DNA of 64,000 nucleotides from Clostridia bacterium (GTDB lineage: Bacteria > Bacillota > Clostridia > Christensenellales > Aristaeellaceae): assembly GCA_900769875.1 (NCBI GenBank), contig CAAGII010000189.1, positions 36,020 through 100,019 of the forward strand. Reading direction: 5' to 3'. How positions within the stretch are numbered: position 1 is the first letter of the stretch; every line of letters starts with the position of its first letter. Positions 35,792 to 43,680 of this stretch are shown one piece after another. Position numbers and translations under genes: made by a program. Under the pieces are notes generated by a model. It was not told the origin of the DNA. It worked only from the letters and a program-made list of their open reading frames with translations, and made no database searches.

Positions 35792-37108
35792 ATGCGAATT
35801 GATGGACGACAGCAGGACGAAGCGCGTCCTGTCTCGATCATACCGGACTTTATGAAAGCAGCCGACGGCAGCTGCCTCATCGCCACCGGCAACACAAGGG
35901 TCATCTGCACCGCCTCCGTGGAGGAGGGCGTGCCCGCCTTCCTCAAGGGCAAGGGGCAGGGCTGGATCACGGCGGAATACGCCATGCTGCCCGCCTCCAC
36001 CGGTACGCGCAAAAAGCGCGACGGCGTGAAAAAGGACGGGCGCAGCGTGGAAATCCAGCGGCTCATCGGGCGCAGCATCCGTCAGGCGGTGGACATGTCG
36101 AGGCTTGGCGAACGCACCATCACGCTGGACTGCGACGTGCTGGAGGCCGACGGCGGCACGCGCACCGCGTCTATCACCGGCGCCATGGTGGCGCTGACCT
36201 GCGCCATTGACAAGCTTGTGCGGGAACGCAAGCTGATGATGTCGCCCATCGTGCATCAGGTGGCAGCCATCTCCAGCGGCGTGGTGAATAACGAAGCGTG
36301 TCTGGACCTATGCTATCAGGAGGACAGCCGGGCGCAGGTGGACATGAACCTTGTCATGAACGAGCGCGGCGAGTTCATCGAGCTGCAGGGCACGGGCGAG
36401 GGCCGCGCGTTTACCGCCGAGGAGCTTGCGTGCCTGACAGGCTACGGCAGGCGCGGCATTGAGCGCCTGCTGCAGGCGCAGCGCGACGCGCTGGGCGAGC
36501 GCGCGCGGCACATCTGCCCTAAGCCGCCGCTGGTGGTCGCAAGCGGCAACGCGCACAAGCTGCGCGAGCTGCAGCACATTTTCGGTGATTACTACACCGT
36601 GGTGAGCATGTACGCCGCGGGCTTCACCGGCGATATCGACGAAACCGCCGACACCTTCGCGGGCAACGCGGCATTGAAGGCGGAGGCCGTGTGCAGGGCG
36701 CTGAACCTGCCGACGCTGGCCGATGACAGCGGCCTTGCTGTGGATGCGCTCGACGGCGAGCCCGGCGTATACAGCGCGCGCTACTGCGGCACGCACGGGG
36801 ACGACAAGGCCAACAACGCGCTGCTGCTGCGCCGCATGAGGGGCAAGAAGCAGCGCGCAGCCAGCTTCTGCTGCGCCATCGCGCTGGCGCGCCCGGGCGA
36901 GGAAACCATGATCGCCGAGGGCAAATGTCCCGGCGTGATTCTGGAGGAGGAGCGCGGCGAGGGCGGCTTCGGATACGATCCGCTGTTCCTGTACGAGCCG
37001 CTTAATAAGACCTTCGCGGAAATCACGGAGGATGAGAAAAACGCCATCAGCCACCGCGCACGCGCCTGCGAGCAGATGCTCGCCATGATCCGGGAGCTGC
37101 ATTCGTGA
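35792..37108 (+). CDS. Bifunctional RNase PH / non-canonical purine NTP pyrophosphatase
   Basis: A 438-residue fusion. Residues 1-235 are RNase PH (GNTRVICTASVEEGVP, GQGWITAEYAMLPAST, DCDVLEADGGTRTASITGA), which trims tRNA 3' ends with phosphate. Residues about 243-438 are a RdgB/Ham1 house-cleaning enzyme (VVASGNAHKLRELQHIFG, LADDSGLAVDALDGEPGVY, GFGYDPLF, SHRARA), which hydrolyses ITP and XTP. Such fusions are known in other Firmicutes. GGAGC lies upstream of the ATG. Followed by a coupled phosphoesterase gene (GTGA overlap). Confidence 0.95.
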   Translation: MRIDGRQQDEARPVSIIPDFMKAADGSCLIATGNTRVICTASVEEGVPAFLKGKGQGWITAEYAMLPASTGTRKKRDGVKKDGRSVEIQRLIGRSIRQAVDMSRLGERTITLDCDVLEADGGTRTASITGAMVALTCAIDKLVRERKLMMSPIVHQVAAISSGVVNNEACLDLCYQEDSRAQVDMNLVMNERGEFIELQGTGEGRAFTAEELACLTGYGRRGIERLLQAQRDALGERARHICPKPPLVVASGNAHKLRELQHIFGDYYTVVSMYAAGFTGDIDETADTFAGNAALKAEAVCRALNLPTLADDSGLAVDALDGEPGVYSARYCGTHGDDKANNALLLRRMRGKKQRAASFCCAIALARPGEETMIAEGKCPGVILEEERGEGGFGYDPLFLYEPLNKTFAEITEDEKNAISHRARACEQMLAMIRELHS

Positions 37109-37593
37109 CGCGCGCGCTGGTCATGAGCGACAGCCATGGCGCCGCCGCGCAGCTTGAGCAAATGGTCAAAGCCATGTGGCGGCGCTACCCGGGCGGCTTT
37201 CAGGCGTACATCCACTGCGGCGACGGCGCGCGCGACTTTGAGTGCCTGCGCGGGCTGATTGCCGGGCGGGATCCGCGCGCCATGCTGGTGCTGGTCAGAG
37301 GCAACAACGACTGGGCAAGCGATCTGAATGACGACGCGGTGGTCACCCTTGGCGGCATGCGCGTCTTTGTTTGCCACGGGCACCGCTATCGAGTCAAGTC
37401 AGGGCTTCTGTCGCTGGAATACGCAGCCGCCGAGCGCCGCTGCCCCGTCGCGCTCTATGGGCACACCCATGTGGCGGACGCGGAGGCGGCGGGCGGCGTA
37501 AGCATGTTCAACCCCGGCGCTGTGATGAACGGACGCATCGGCGTGCTGGAGATCGAAAGCGGTGTCGCCGGTTTTCAGTCCTTTGTCCTGTAG
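37105..37593 (+). CDS. YfcE/MJ0936-type metallophosphoesterase
   Basis: A 162-residue phosphodiesterase of the calcineurin-like family. Metal-binding motifs are MSDSHG near residue 8, HCGDGARD near 37, RGNND near 65, CHGHRY near 90 and YGHTHVAD near 118. Start is a GTG overlapping the fusion-gene stop (GTGA). The YfcE group acts on phosphodiesters in vitro; the natural substrate is not known. Third function in an operon of nucleotide and RNA enzymes, before nadE. Confidence 0.88.
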   Translation: MTRALVMSDSHGAAAQLEQMVKAMWRRYPGGFQAYIHCGDGARDFECLRGLIAGRDPRAMLVLVRGNNDWASDLNDDAVVTLGGMRVFVCHGHRYRVKSGLLSLEYAAAERRCPVALYGHTHVADAEAAGGVSMFNPGAVMNGRIGVLEIESGVAGFQSFVL

Positions 37594-37609
37594 GAAGGAG
37601 ATAGCACAC

Positions 37610-39550
37610 ATGAAGGGACTCATTCGCGTCGCGGCTGCCGTGCCGCACCTGCACCTCGCCAACGTGGCAAAGAATGTGGAGGCGCATATCAGGAAGCTCC
37701 ATGAGGCCGCCGCGCAGCATGCGTCGCTCGTGGTGTTTCCGGAGCTTTCGCTGACCGGCTACACCTGCGGCGACCTGTTCTATCAGCACACGCTCCTGCG
37801 CGCCGCTGAGGATGGCGTGCGCAGCCTGATATCCGCCTGTCCCGAGGGCGTGACCGCCGTGATCGGCGTGCCGGTCGCCATTAGCGGCGCGCTGTACAAC
37901 TGCGCCGCCGTGCTGACGCGCGGCAGGCTGTGCGGCCTGAGCGTCAAGACCTTTTTGCCCAACAACGGCGAGTTCTACGAGAAGCGCTGGTTTCACGCCG
38001 CGCCGCAGCTGGGCGATGATCCGCTGACCATCCGCTACGCCTCGCAGGAGTGCGCCCTCAGCAGCCGTCCCGCGCTGTACACCTCGGCGGACGGGGTTTG
38101 CTTCGGCGTGGAAATCTGCGAGGATCTCTGGGCGCCGCTCTCCCCCGGCACGATGCTTGCCCTCGCGGGCGCGGAGATCGTGGTGAATCTCTCCGCCAGC
38201 AACGAGCTGATCGCCAAGCGCGAATACCGTCAGGAGCTGGTGCGCCAGCAGAGCGCGCGCACGCTCTGCGGATATGTGTACGTGTCCGCCGGGAATGGCG
38301 AGTCCACCTCTGACCTTGTGTTCTCGGGTCACTCGCTGATGGCCTGCTGCGGCTCCGCCATCCGCGAAAGCGACGGCTATCTGAGCGACGATTACCTCAT
38401 GACGGCTGATTTTGATCTGGACCGCATCCGCGCGGACAGGATGCGCCAGCAATCCTTCACCGACAGCGCCAGCCTCTACCGCGTCGCGGTGCGTAAGGAG
38501 AGCGTGCCGCAGAGCCTGCTGCTCCCGGACAGCGTGCCTACCACCATGCGCGTGCCCAAGCATCCCTTCATCCCCGGCGACCGCGGCGCACGTCAGAAGC
38601 GCTGCCAGCAGATCTTCGACATGCAGGCCGCCGCGCTTGCGCGCCGCCTGTCCATCACCGGCGGCAAGCTGGTGGTGGGCGTATCCGGCGGGCTGGACTC
38701 CACGCTGGCGCTGCTCGCGGCCTGCCGCGCCATGGATTTGCTCTCGCTCCCCCGCTCCAACATCCTCGGCGTGACCATGCCCTGCTTCGGTACGACCGAC
38801 CGCACCTACCGCAACGCCCTGGAACTGATGACCACGCTGGGCGTAAGCCAGCGCGAAATCCGCATTCACGACGCGGTGCGTCAGCACTTCCGCGACATCG
38901 GGCACGACGAGAGCGACCACTCCGTCACCTACGAGAACGCGCAGGCTCGCGAGCGCACGCAGGTGCTGATGGATGTCGCCAATCAGACCGGCGGCATCGT
39001 GCTGGGCACGGGCGACCTGTCCGAGATCGCGCTGGGCTGGTGCACCTACAATGCCGACCACATGAGCATGTACGGCGTCAACAGCGGCGTTCCCAAGACG
39101 CTTGTGCGCTGGGTGGTGGAGGTCGCCAGTGAAAACGAAGCCTTCGCCGCCAGCCGCGCATGCCTGCGCTCCGTGCTGGACACGCCCATCAGCCCCGAGC
39201 TGCTCCCGCCCGACGAGAGCGGCAACATCGTTCAGCAGACCGAGGATCTCGTCGGCCCCTACGCGCTGCACGATTTCTTCCTGTATTACGCGGTGCGCTT
39301 CGGCTTCCCGCCCGAAAAGATTTACGAGCTTTGCTGCACCGCCTTTGAAGGCGATTTCGACCGCGCCGTCATCCTCAAATGGCTCAAGAATTTCTACCGC
39401 CGCTTCTGGAACCAGCAGTTCAAGCGCAACTGCATGCCCGACGGCGTGAAGCTGGGCAGCATTGCGCTCTCGCCCCGCGGCGACTGGCGCATGCCCTCCG
39501 ACGCCGAGTGCCGGGAGTGGATGAGCGCGTGCGAAGCGCTCACGCCCTGA
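37610..39550 (+). CDS. nadE: Glutamine-dependent NAD+ synthetase
   Basis: A 646-residue two-domain enzyme amidating nicotinic acid adenine dinucleotide to NAD+. Residues about 5-280 are the nitrilase-fold glutaminase: LVVFPELSLTGYTCGDLF has the catalytic glutamate, KTFLPNNGEFYEKRWF the lysine, and GVEICEDLW the cysteine. Residues about 325-646 are the synthetase with the pyrophosphate loop GVSGGLDSTLALLA and GTGDLSEIALGWCTYNADH. Length fits the long two-domain class. The ATG at 37610 follows GGAAGGAG. Confidence 0.96.
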   Translation: MKGLIRVAAAVPHLHLANVAKNVEAHIRKLHEAAAQHASLVVFPELSLTGYTCGDLFYQHTLLRAAEDGVRSLISACPEGVTAVIGVPVAISGALYNCAAVLTRGRLCGLSVKTFLPNNGEFYEKRWFHAAPQLGDDPLTIRYASQECALSSRPALYTSADGVCFGVEICEDLWAPLSPGTMLALAGAEIVVNLSASNELIAKREYRQELVRQQSARTLCGYVYVSAGNGESTSDLVFSGHSLMACCGSAIRESDGYLSDDYLMTADFDLDRIRADRMRQQSFTDSASLYRVAVRKESVPQSLLLPDSVPTTMRVPKHPFIPGDRGARQKRCQQIFDMQAAALARRLSITGGKLVVGVSGGLDSTLALLAACRAMDLLSLPRSNILGVTMPCFGTTDRTYRNALELMTTLGVSQREIRIHDAVRQHFRDIGHDESDHSVTYENAQARERTQVLMDVANQTGGIVLGTGDLSEIALGWCTYNADHMSMYGVNSGVPKTLVRWVVEVASENEAFAASRACLRSVLDTPISPELLPPDESGNIVQQTEDLVGPYALHDFFLYYAVRFGFPPEKIYELCCTAFEGDFDRAVILKWLKNFYRRFWNQQFKRNCMPDGVKLGSIALSPRGDWRMPSDAECREWMSACEALTP

Positions 39551-39583
39551 ATGCATCTTCTCTGACCGAAAGGCAGGTGAATC

Positions 39584-40339
39584 CTGATCGCGGCATCAAG
39601 GCATACGCATCCGTTCCGCCGTCTGCTGCTGTGCATGGCGCTGACCGCCGTCGCGCTCGCAGCGGCGCTGTTCCTGCTCACGCGCGCTGGGTACATCCGC
39701 CCCAACCGCCCGGACGAAGCGCGCTACCCCGTGCGCGGCGTGGACGTCAGCGCATGGCAGGGGCAGATCGACTGGCAGCAGCTGCAGGAGCAGGGGGTGG
39801 ATTTCGCCTTCATCAAAGCGACCGAGGGCGCGGCGGCGCAGGATCGCTGCTACCGCGATCATGTGCAGGAGGCCATGCGAAACGGTGTGCGCGTGGGCTC
39901 GTACCACTTCTTCTCCTTTGATTCGGACGGCTTCCAGCAGGCGGAGAATTTCATCCGCACAGCTCAGTATGTGCGCGGCATGCTTCCTCCGGTGGTGGAC
40001 GTCGAGCTATACGGCGCGTACCGCGATCAGCCGCCAGATGGGGAAAGCCTCCGCCGCGAGCTGGATGTGCTTCTTGGCAGGCTGGAGGCGGTCTACGGCG
40101 TGCGACCCATCATCTACACCAGCATGCGCATGTATTACCGCTACTTCATGGGCATGTACGAGGATTACCCGCTGTGGATCAGCGCCATCTACTGCCCGCC
40201 GCTGCTGCCCTTTGGCGCGCGCTGCGTATTCTGGCAGTACACCGACCGCGGTGAGCTGCGCGGCTATGACGGTCAGCAGTACATCGACCTGGACGTGTTC
40301 TGCGGCACGGAGGAGGAATTTGCCGCCTTCGGCTGGTAG
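39584..40339 (+). CDS. GH25 lysozyme, membrane-anchored, probable CTG start
   Basis: A cell-wall N-acetylmuramidase of family GH25. After the anchor come GVDVSAWQGQIDWQQLQ, FIKATEGAAAQD, SYHFFSF, the catalytic pair in VVDVELYG, then IIYTSMRMYY and VFWQYTDRGE. An ATG at 39635 would cut the basic N-terminus (HPFRRLLLC) off the membrane helix and has no ribosome site. A CTG at 39584 is preceded by AAAGGCAGGTGA and gives a 251-residue type II membrane protein. A stop codon at 39578 limits the frame upstream. Last gene of the operon with nadE. Confidence 0.85.
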   Translation: MIAASRHTHPFRRLLLCMALTAVALAAALFLLTRAGYIRPNRPDEARYPVRGVDVSAWQGQIDWQQLQEQGVDFAFIKATEGAAAQDRCYRDHVQEAMRNGVRVGSYHFFSFDSDGFQQAENFIRTAQYVRGMLPPVVDVELYGAYRDQPPDGESLRRELDVLLGRLEAVYGVRPIIYTSMRMYYRYFMGMYEDYPLWISAIYCPPLLPFGARCVFWQYTDRGELRGYDGQQYIDLDVFCGTEEEFAAFGW

Positions 40340-40363
40340 CGCGGCGTTTGGCCTCATGGATTG

Positions 40364-40401
40364 GAAAAGCCGCCCCTGTCACACATCGGACAGGGGCGGC
40401 T
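40364..40401. terminator. Bidirectional terminator
   Basis: AGCCGCCCCTGTC and GACAGGGGCGGCT form a perfect 13-bp stem. TTTTCC follows on the minus strand and GCTTTG on the plus strand. It separates the GH25 gene from the convergent secreted-protein gene. Confidence 0.9.
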
Positions 40402-40420
40402 GCTTTGCTCTTGTGGATGA

Positions 40421-41239
40421 TTACTCAGCCTTGGGAGCGTGGAAGTCGATGGGGGTAGCGCCGGTCAGAGCGTCCTGAGCCAGCATGGTGATGGGGGCGG
40501 TCTCGATGCTCAGCTTCTCGAAGGCAGCCTCATAGCCGCTCTCGGTGGTGAAGCCGAAGGTCAGAGCGCCGTGGCCGTTGATGTCGCCAGTCATGGTGAA
40601 GGCAATCACCTTCACAGCGTCGGCGGCCACATCGGTCGCAACCACGAACTTCTCGCCGGTCTCGTTGATGGTGATGGTAACTTCCTTCACGGTCTCACCG
40701 GTCTTGTTGTACACGGTGTAGTAGCCGGTCTGGTTGTTGGCAGCCTTGGCGGCAGCCAGCAGGCCCTGCAGGTAGCCCAGGGTGTCCACCAGGGTGCAGG
40801 AGGACACAGCGTCCACCATTTCTTCCTTGGTCTTGCCCTCGATGGCGGCTTCCAGCTCAGCAATGGTCTTGCCGGTCACGAAAGCTTCGATGGAGGCATA
40901 GCCCACGCCCAGGGGCAGGGTAGCGCCGGCCTTGGTGGTCATGTTGGTGCTGTACAGGCCGTTGTTGACGACCTTGGAAGCCAGCACCTTGCCCTCGGGG
41001 AAGTTGGCGCCAAACTTGTCGGCGGAGTTCGGCACGCCCTCGGCGGTCGCGGCATCCATGAACTGGAACTCGTCGATCTTGGCGGCAACGATCTTGTCGC
41101 CATCCACAGCCACGGTCATCACGGCGAAGCAGGAAGTGCCATGAGCGGCATAGTCAACCTGGCCGATCTTGACTTCAGCAACGGCAGCGGCGGTGCACAG
41201 CATCATAGCGGCCAGCACCAGGGCAAGGATCTTCTTCAT
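40421..41239 (-). CDS. Secreted protein, possible FMN-binding-like repeats
   Basis: A 272-residue exported protein with signal peptide MKKILALVLAAMMLCTAAAVA (cleavage near AEVK). Two related stretches, CFAVMTVAVDGDKIVAAKIDE near residue 37 and the later KVIAFTMTGDINGHGALTFGF, resemble the beta-strand repeat seen in extracellular FMN-binding domains. The link is tentative because the Thr of the flavin-attachment motif is not clear. The end (TPIDFHAPKAE) is short. The start at 41239 is preceded by AGAGGT; an earlier ATG three codons upstream is possible. Monocistronic. Confidence 0.65.
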   Translation of the reverse strand: MKKILALVLAAMMLCTAAAVAEVKIGQVDYAAHGTSCFAVMTVAVDGDKIVAAKIDEFQFMDAATAEGVPNSADKFGANFPEGKVLASKVVNNGLYSTNMTTKAGATLPLGVGYASIEAFVTGKTIAELEAAIEGKTKEEMVDAVSSCTLVDTLGYLQGLLAAAKAANNQTGYYTVYNKTGETVKEVTITINETGEKFVVATDVAADAVKVIAFTMTGDINGHGALTFGFTTESGYEAAFEKLSIETAPITMLAQDALTGATPIDFHAPKAE

Positions 41240-41289
41240 GAGAATCAACCTCTCAGAACGTTACTTGGCAGATAACTGCCTGTGTAGTT

Positions 41290-41319
41290 ATTATACACAT
41301 AGACACCGTGGTTTGTAAA
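41290..41319 (-). promoter_or_regulatory. Promoter of the secreted-protein gene
   Basis: On the minus strand, TTTACA (41319-41314), 18 bases, then TATAAT (41295-41290). Confidence 0.7.
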
Positions 41320-41366
41320 GACTAACATTGCGATTCCCCATCAATTTCTCACGATTCCGCGACGCG

Positions 41367-41410
41367 AAAAAAGGCTCTCACTTGCGGTATCGCAAGCGAA
41401 AGCCTTTTCG
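41367..41410 (-). terminator. Terminator of the S10-spc-infA-rpmJ operon
   Basis: AAAAGGCT/AGCCTTTT plus an inner CTTGCG/CGCAAG stem, followed by six T on the minus strand, 30 bases after the rpmJ stop. It ends the ribosomal operon. Confidence 0.9.
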
Positions 41411-41439
41411 CGCCGCCATGGAGACGGCTGCAAGAGAAC

Positions 41440-41553
41440 TCAGCCCTGCTTCTGCTTATGCTTGGGGTTTTCGCAGATGACCATGACCTTGCCCTTGCGC
41501 TTGATGATCTTGCACTTTTCGCAGATCGGCTTGACAGACGGCCTCACTTTCAT
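41440..41553 (-). CDS. rpmJ: Ribosomal protein bL36
   Basis: A 37-residue protein beginning MKVRPSVKPICEKCKIIKRK, with the zinc site formed by CEKC, a third cysteine in VICENPKHK and the following histidine. Identity is certain from length and sequence. Usually rpsM follows; here a terminator does. Confidence 0.97.
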   Translation of the reverse strand: MKVRPSVKPICEKCKIIKRKGKVMVICENPKHKQKQG

Positions 41554-41643
41554 GATGGTCTCCTCCTTACTTGTGTCGCCGGCTCAGGGATGCGGGCGTA
41601 GCGCGCTTCTCTCCCCCACGGCTTCGCTGGTGAACGGTACAAC

Positions 41644-41865
41644 TCAGCTCTTGCTGCGCCAGGTGATCCGACCGCGGGTCAGATCATAGGGCGAAAGCTC
41701 GATGGTAACTTTATCGCCGGGATAGATACGGATGAAGTTCTGCCGCATCTTGCCGGAGATATGAGCCATGATCTGGTGGCCGTTGGGCAGCTCCACGCGG
41801 AACATGGCATTGGGCAAAGCCTCAACGACCTTGCCTTCCATTTCAATGACATCGTCCTTGGACAA
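41644..41865 (-). CDS. infA: Translation initiation factor IF-1
   Basis: A 73-residue OB-fold factor with EMEGKVVEALPNAMFRVELP, NGHQIMAHISGKMR and VTIELSPYDLTRGRI. The start is TTG at 41865 (SKDDVIE follows), behind AAGGAGG; an upstream ATG belongs to the KOW gene's frame overlap. TTG starts are common for infA in Firmicutes. Confidence 0.96.
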   Translation of the reverse strand: MSKDDVIEMEGKVVEALPNAMFRVELPNGHQIMAHISGKMRQNFIRIYPGDKVTIELSPYDLTRGRITWRSKS

Positions 41866-41867
41866 GT

Positions 41868-42170
41868 TTAGTCCTCCTTGCAGCACGTCGGCTGGTCGAT
41901 ACCCAAGCCATGCTCCGTGAGGAACATACGGATGGACGCGTCCTGGAGCGTGTTGCTGCTTGCAAGCGCCCCGAGCTGATCCATCAGCACAGGCTTGGGC
42001 TTGAGATGTTTCACTTTCTTTTTCTTGGGATGATCCAGCTTGCGCGTCAGGCCGTCGGCCATGAGCACAAAGTTCTCATCCAGCACCTGAAGAATGACAA
42101 AGCAGCGGCCCTCGTCACGCCCCTGTGTGGACAGCACGGCGCGGCCGGGCTCTATGGACAGTCGATCCAT
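41868..42170 (-). CDS. KOW-domain RNA-binding protein (L14e-like)
   Basis: A 100-residue protein with a KOW/SH3-like barrel resembling ribosomal proteins L14e/L27e: SIEPGRAVLSTQGRDEGRC and FVLMADGLTRKLDHPKKKKV. A cysteine-containing tail (DQPTCCKED) follows. The same gene sits between map and infA in many clostridia, and a ribosome-associated role is assumed, not demonstrated. Its ATG overlaps the map stop by one base (TGATG), and it ends two bases before infA. Confidence 0.85.
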   Translation of the reverse strand: MDRLSIEPGRAVLSTQGRDEGRCFVILQVLDENFVLMADGLTRKLDHPKKKKVKHLKPKPVLMDQLGALASSNTLQDASIRMFLTEHGLGIDQPTCCKED

Positions 42171-42943
42171 CAGCGCTCCTCCTCCCAGACAAAGCCGGGC
42201 AGGGTGAGCAGCTCGGGCAGTCCGTCCGTAATGAGCACGGTATGCTCATAGTGCGCGGCAAGGCTGTGGTCGCGGGTGCGAATGCCCCAGCCGTCGTCAT
42301 CCTCCGTGACATGCCAGTCACCGGCGGCGATCATCGGCTCAATGCACATGGTCATGTTGCGGTGCAGCCTTAGTCCGCGACCCGCCTGACCAAAGTTGAA
42401 CACCGCGGGATCCTCGTGCATTTCGCGTCCGATCCCGTGGCCGGAAAGATCCCGCACCACGCTGTAGCCGTTGCTTTCCGCCAGCTGCTGGCAGGCATAG
42501 CCCACGTCGCCCAGCCGGTTTTTGGCAACAGCCTGCCTTGCGGCGGCAAAGAAGCACTGCTCGGTCACATCGATCAAGCGCTGCGCCTCGGGCGAGATCT
42601 CGCCCACGCCCACGGTGAAGGCGCTGTCCGCCTGCCAGCCGTCAAGGCTGAGCGTGCAGTCGATGGACACGATCTGCCCCTCCTGCAGCACAATCTTCTC
42701 CGAGGGAATGCCATGCACCACCATATCGTCCACGCTCGCGCAGATGCTGGCCGGGTAGCCCTCATAGTGCAGCGAGGTGGGAATCGCGTGGTTCTTGCGG
42801 ATCAGCTGCTCGGCGTACACATCCAGCGCGGCCGTGCTGACGCCGGGCTTGATCGCGGCACGGATCTTCTGCTCGATCTCGTACAGAAGAGCGCCCGCTT
42901 TGCGCATCTTTTCAATCTGCGCAGGATTCTTCAGGCTGATCAT
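42170..42943 (-). CDS. map: Methionine aminopeptidase, type I
   Basis: A 257-residue enzyme removing initiator methionine from nascent proteins. Metal ligands are visible in IDCTLSLDGWQADSAFT (two aspartates), GHGIGREMHEDP (histidine), FCIEPM-like MCIEPMIAA (glutamate) and YEHTVLIT (glutamate). Length is typical. It overlaps adk by four bases (ATGA), indicating translational coupling. Confidence 0.96.
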   Translation of the reverse strand: MISLKNPAQIEKMRKAGALLYEIEQKIRAAIKPGVSTAALDVYAEQLIRKNHAIPTSLHYEGYPASICASVDDMVVHGIPSEKIVLQEGQIVSIDCTLSLDGWQADSAFTVGVGEISPEAQRLIDVTEQCFFAAARQAVAKNRLGDVGYACQQLAESNGYSVVRDLSGHGIGREMHEDPAVFNFGQAGRGLRLHRNMTMCIEPMIAAGDWHVTEDDDGWGIRTRDHSLAAHYEHTVLITDGLPELLTLPGFVWEEER

Positions 42944-43569
42944 TTGTTCGCTCCCAGAGCGTCCATGATGGCATCAAAGATGACGTCCATATCCTGAGCG
43001 CCGTCGATCTTCTTGAGCAGGCCAGCCTTCTGATAGAAATCCACCAGGGGCGCAGTCTGCTGATGATAGACCTCAAGACGGCTCAGCACGGTTTCAGCCT
43101 TGTCGTCATTACGCTGAATCAGCTCCTCACCGCAGTTTCTGCAGGTGGTTTCGCCGTTCAGCCAGGACACATGGTAGGTCGCGCCGCACTTGAGGCACAC
43201 GCGACGGCCGCTCAGGCGGTTGATCAGATGCTCGTCGTCGACCGCGAGCTCAATCACGGCGTCGATGTTTGCGATTCTGGTCAGCGCCTCAGCCTGGGGC
43301 ACGGTACGGGGGAAGCCGTCCAGAATGTAACCGCCCTTTGCATCGTCCTGCGCCAGACGGTCACGCACGATGTCAATAATGACCTCGTCGGGCACAAGCT
43401 GACCCGCGTCGATGAAGGACTTCGCCTTCAGACCCGTGGGCGTCTGCTCCTTGATCGCACGGCGCAGAATATCGCCGGTGGAAATCTGGGGGATGTTCAG
43501 CGCGGCGCAGATGCGCTGTGCCTGCGTACCCTTGCCGGCACCGGGAGGTCCCAGAAAGATGATATTCAT
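42940..43569 (-). CDS. adk: Adenylate kinase with zinc lid
   Basis: A 209-residue kinase interconverting ATP, AMP and ADP. P-loop is GPPGAGKGTQ at residue 7; RAIKEQTPTGLKAKSFIDAG and GFPRTVPQAEAL are the AMP-site segments. The lid carries CLKCGATYH and CRNCGEEL, the four-cysteine zinc finger common in Gram-positive bacteria. The ATG at 43569 follows AAAGGAG. Confidence 0.97.
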   Translation of the reverse strand: MNIIFLGPPGAGKGTQAQRICAALNIPQISTGDILRRAIKEQTPTGLKAKSFIDAGQLVPDEVIIDIVRDRLAQDDAKGGYILDGFPRTVPQAEALTRIANIDAVIELAVDDEHLINRLSGRRVCLKCGATYHVSWLNGETTCRNCGEELIQRNDDKAETVLSRLEVYHQQTAPLVDFYQKAGLLKKIDGAQDMDVIFDAIMDALGANK

Positions 43570-43680
43570 TCTGTTGCACTCCTTTCCGATATCAGAGAAA
43601 TCCGATTGCATTCTTTGGCAAAAGTCACAACCATGCACCGGGCTGGCGAACCGTCCCGGTGCATGGCGCGATGGCATGGA

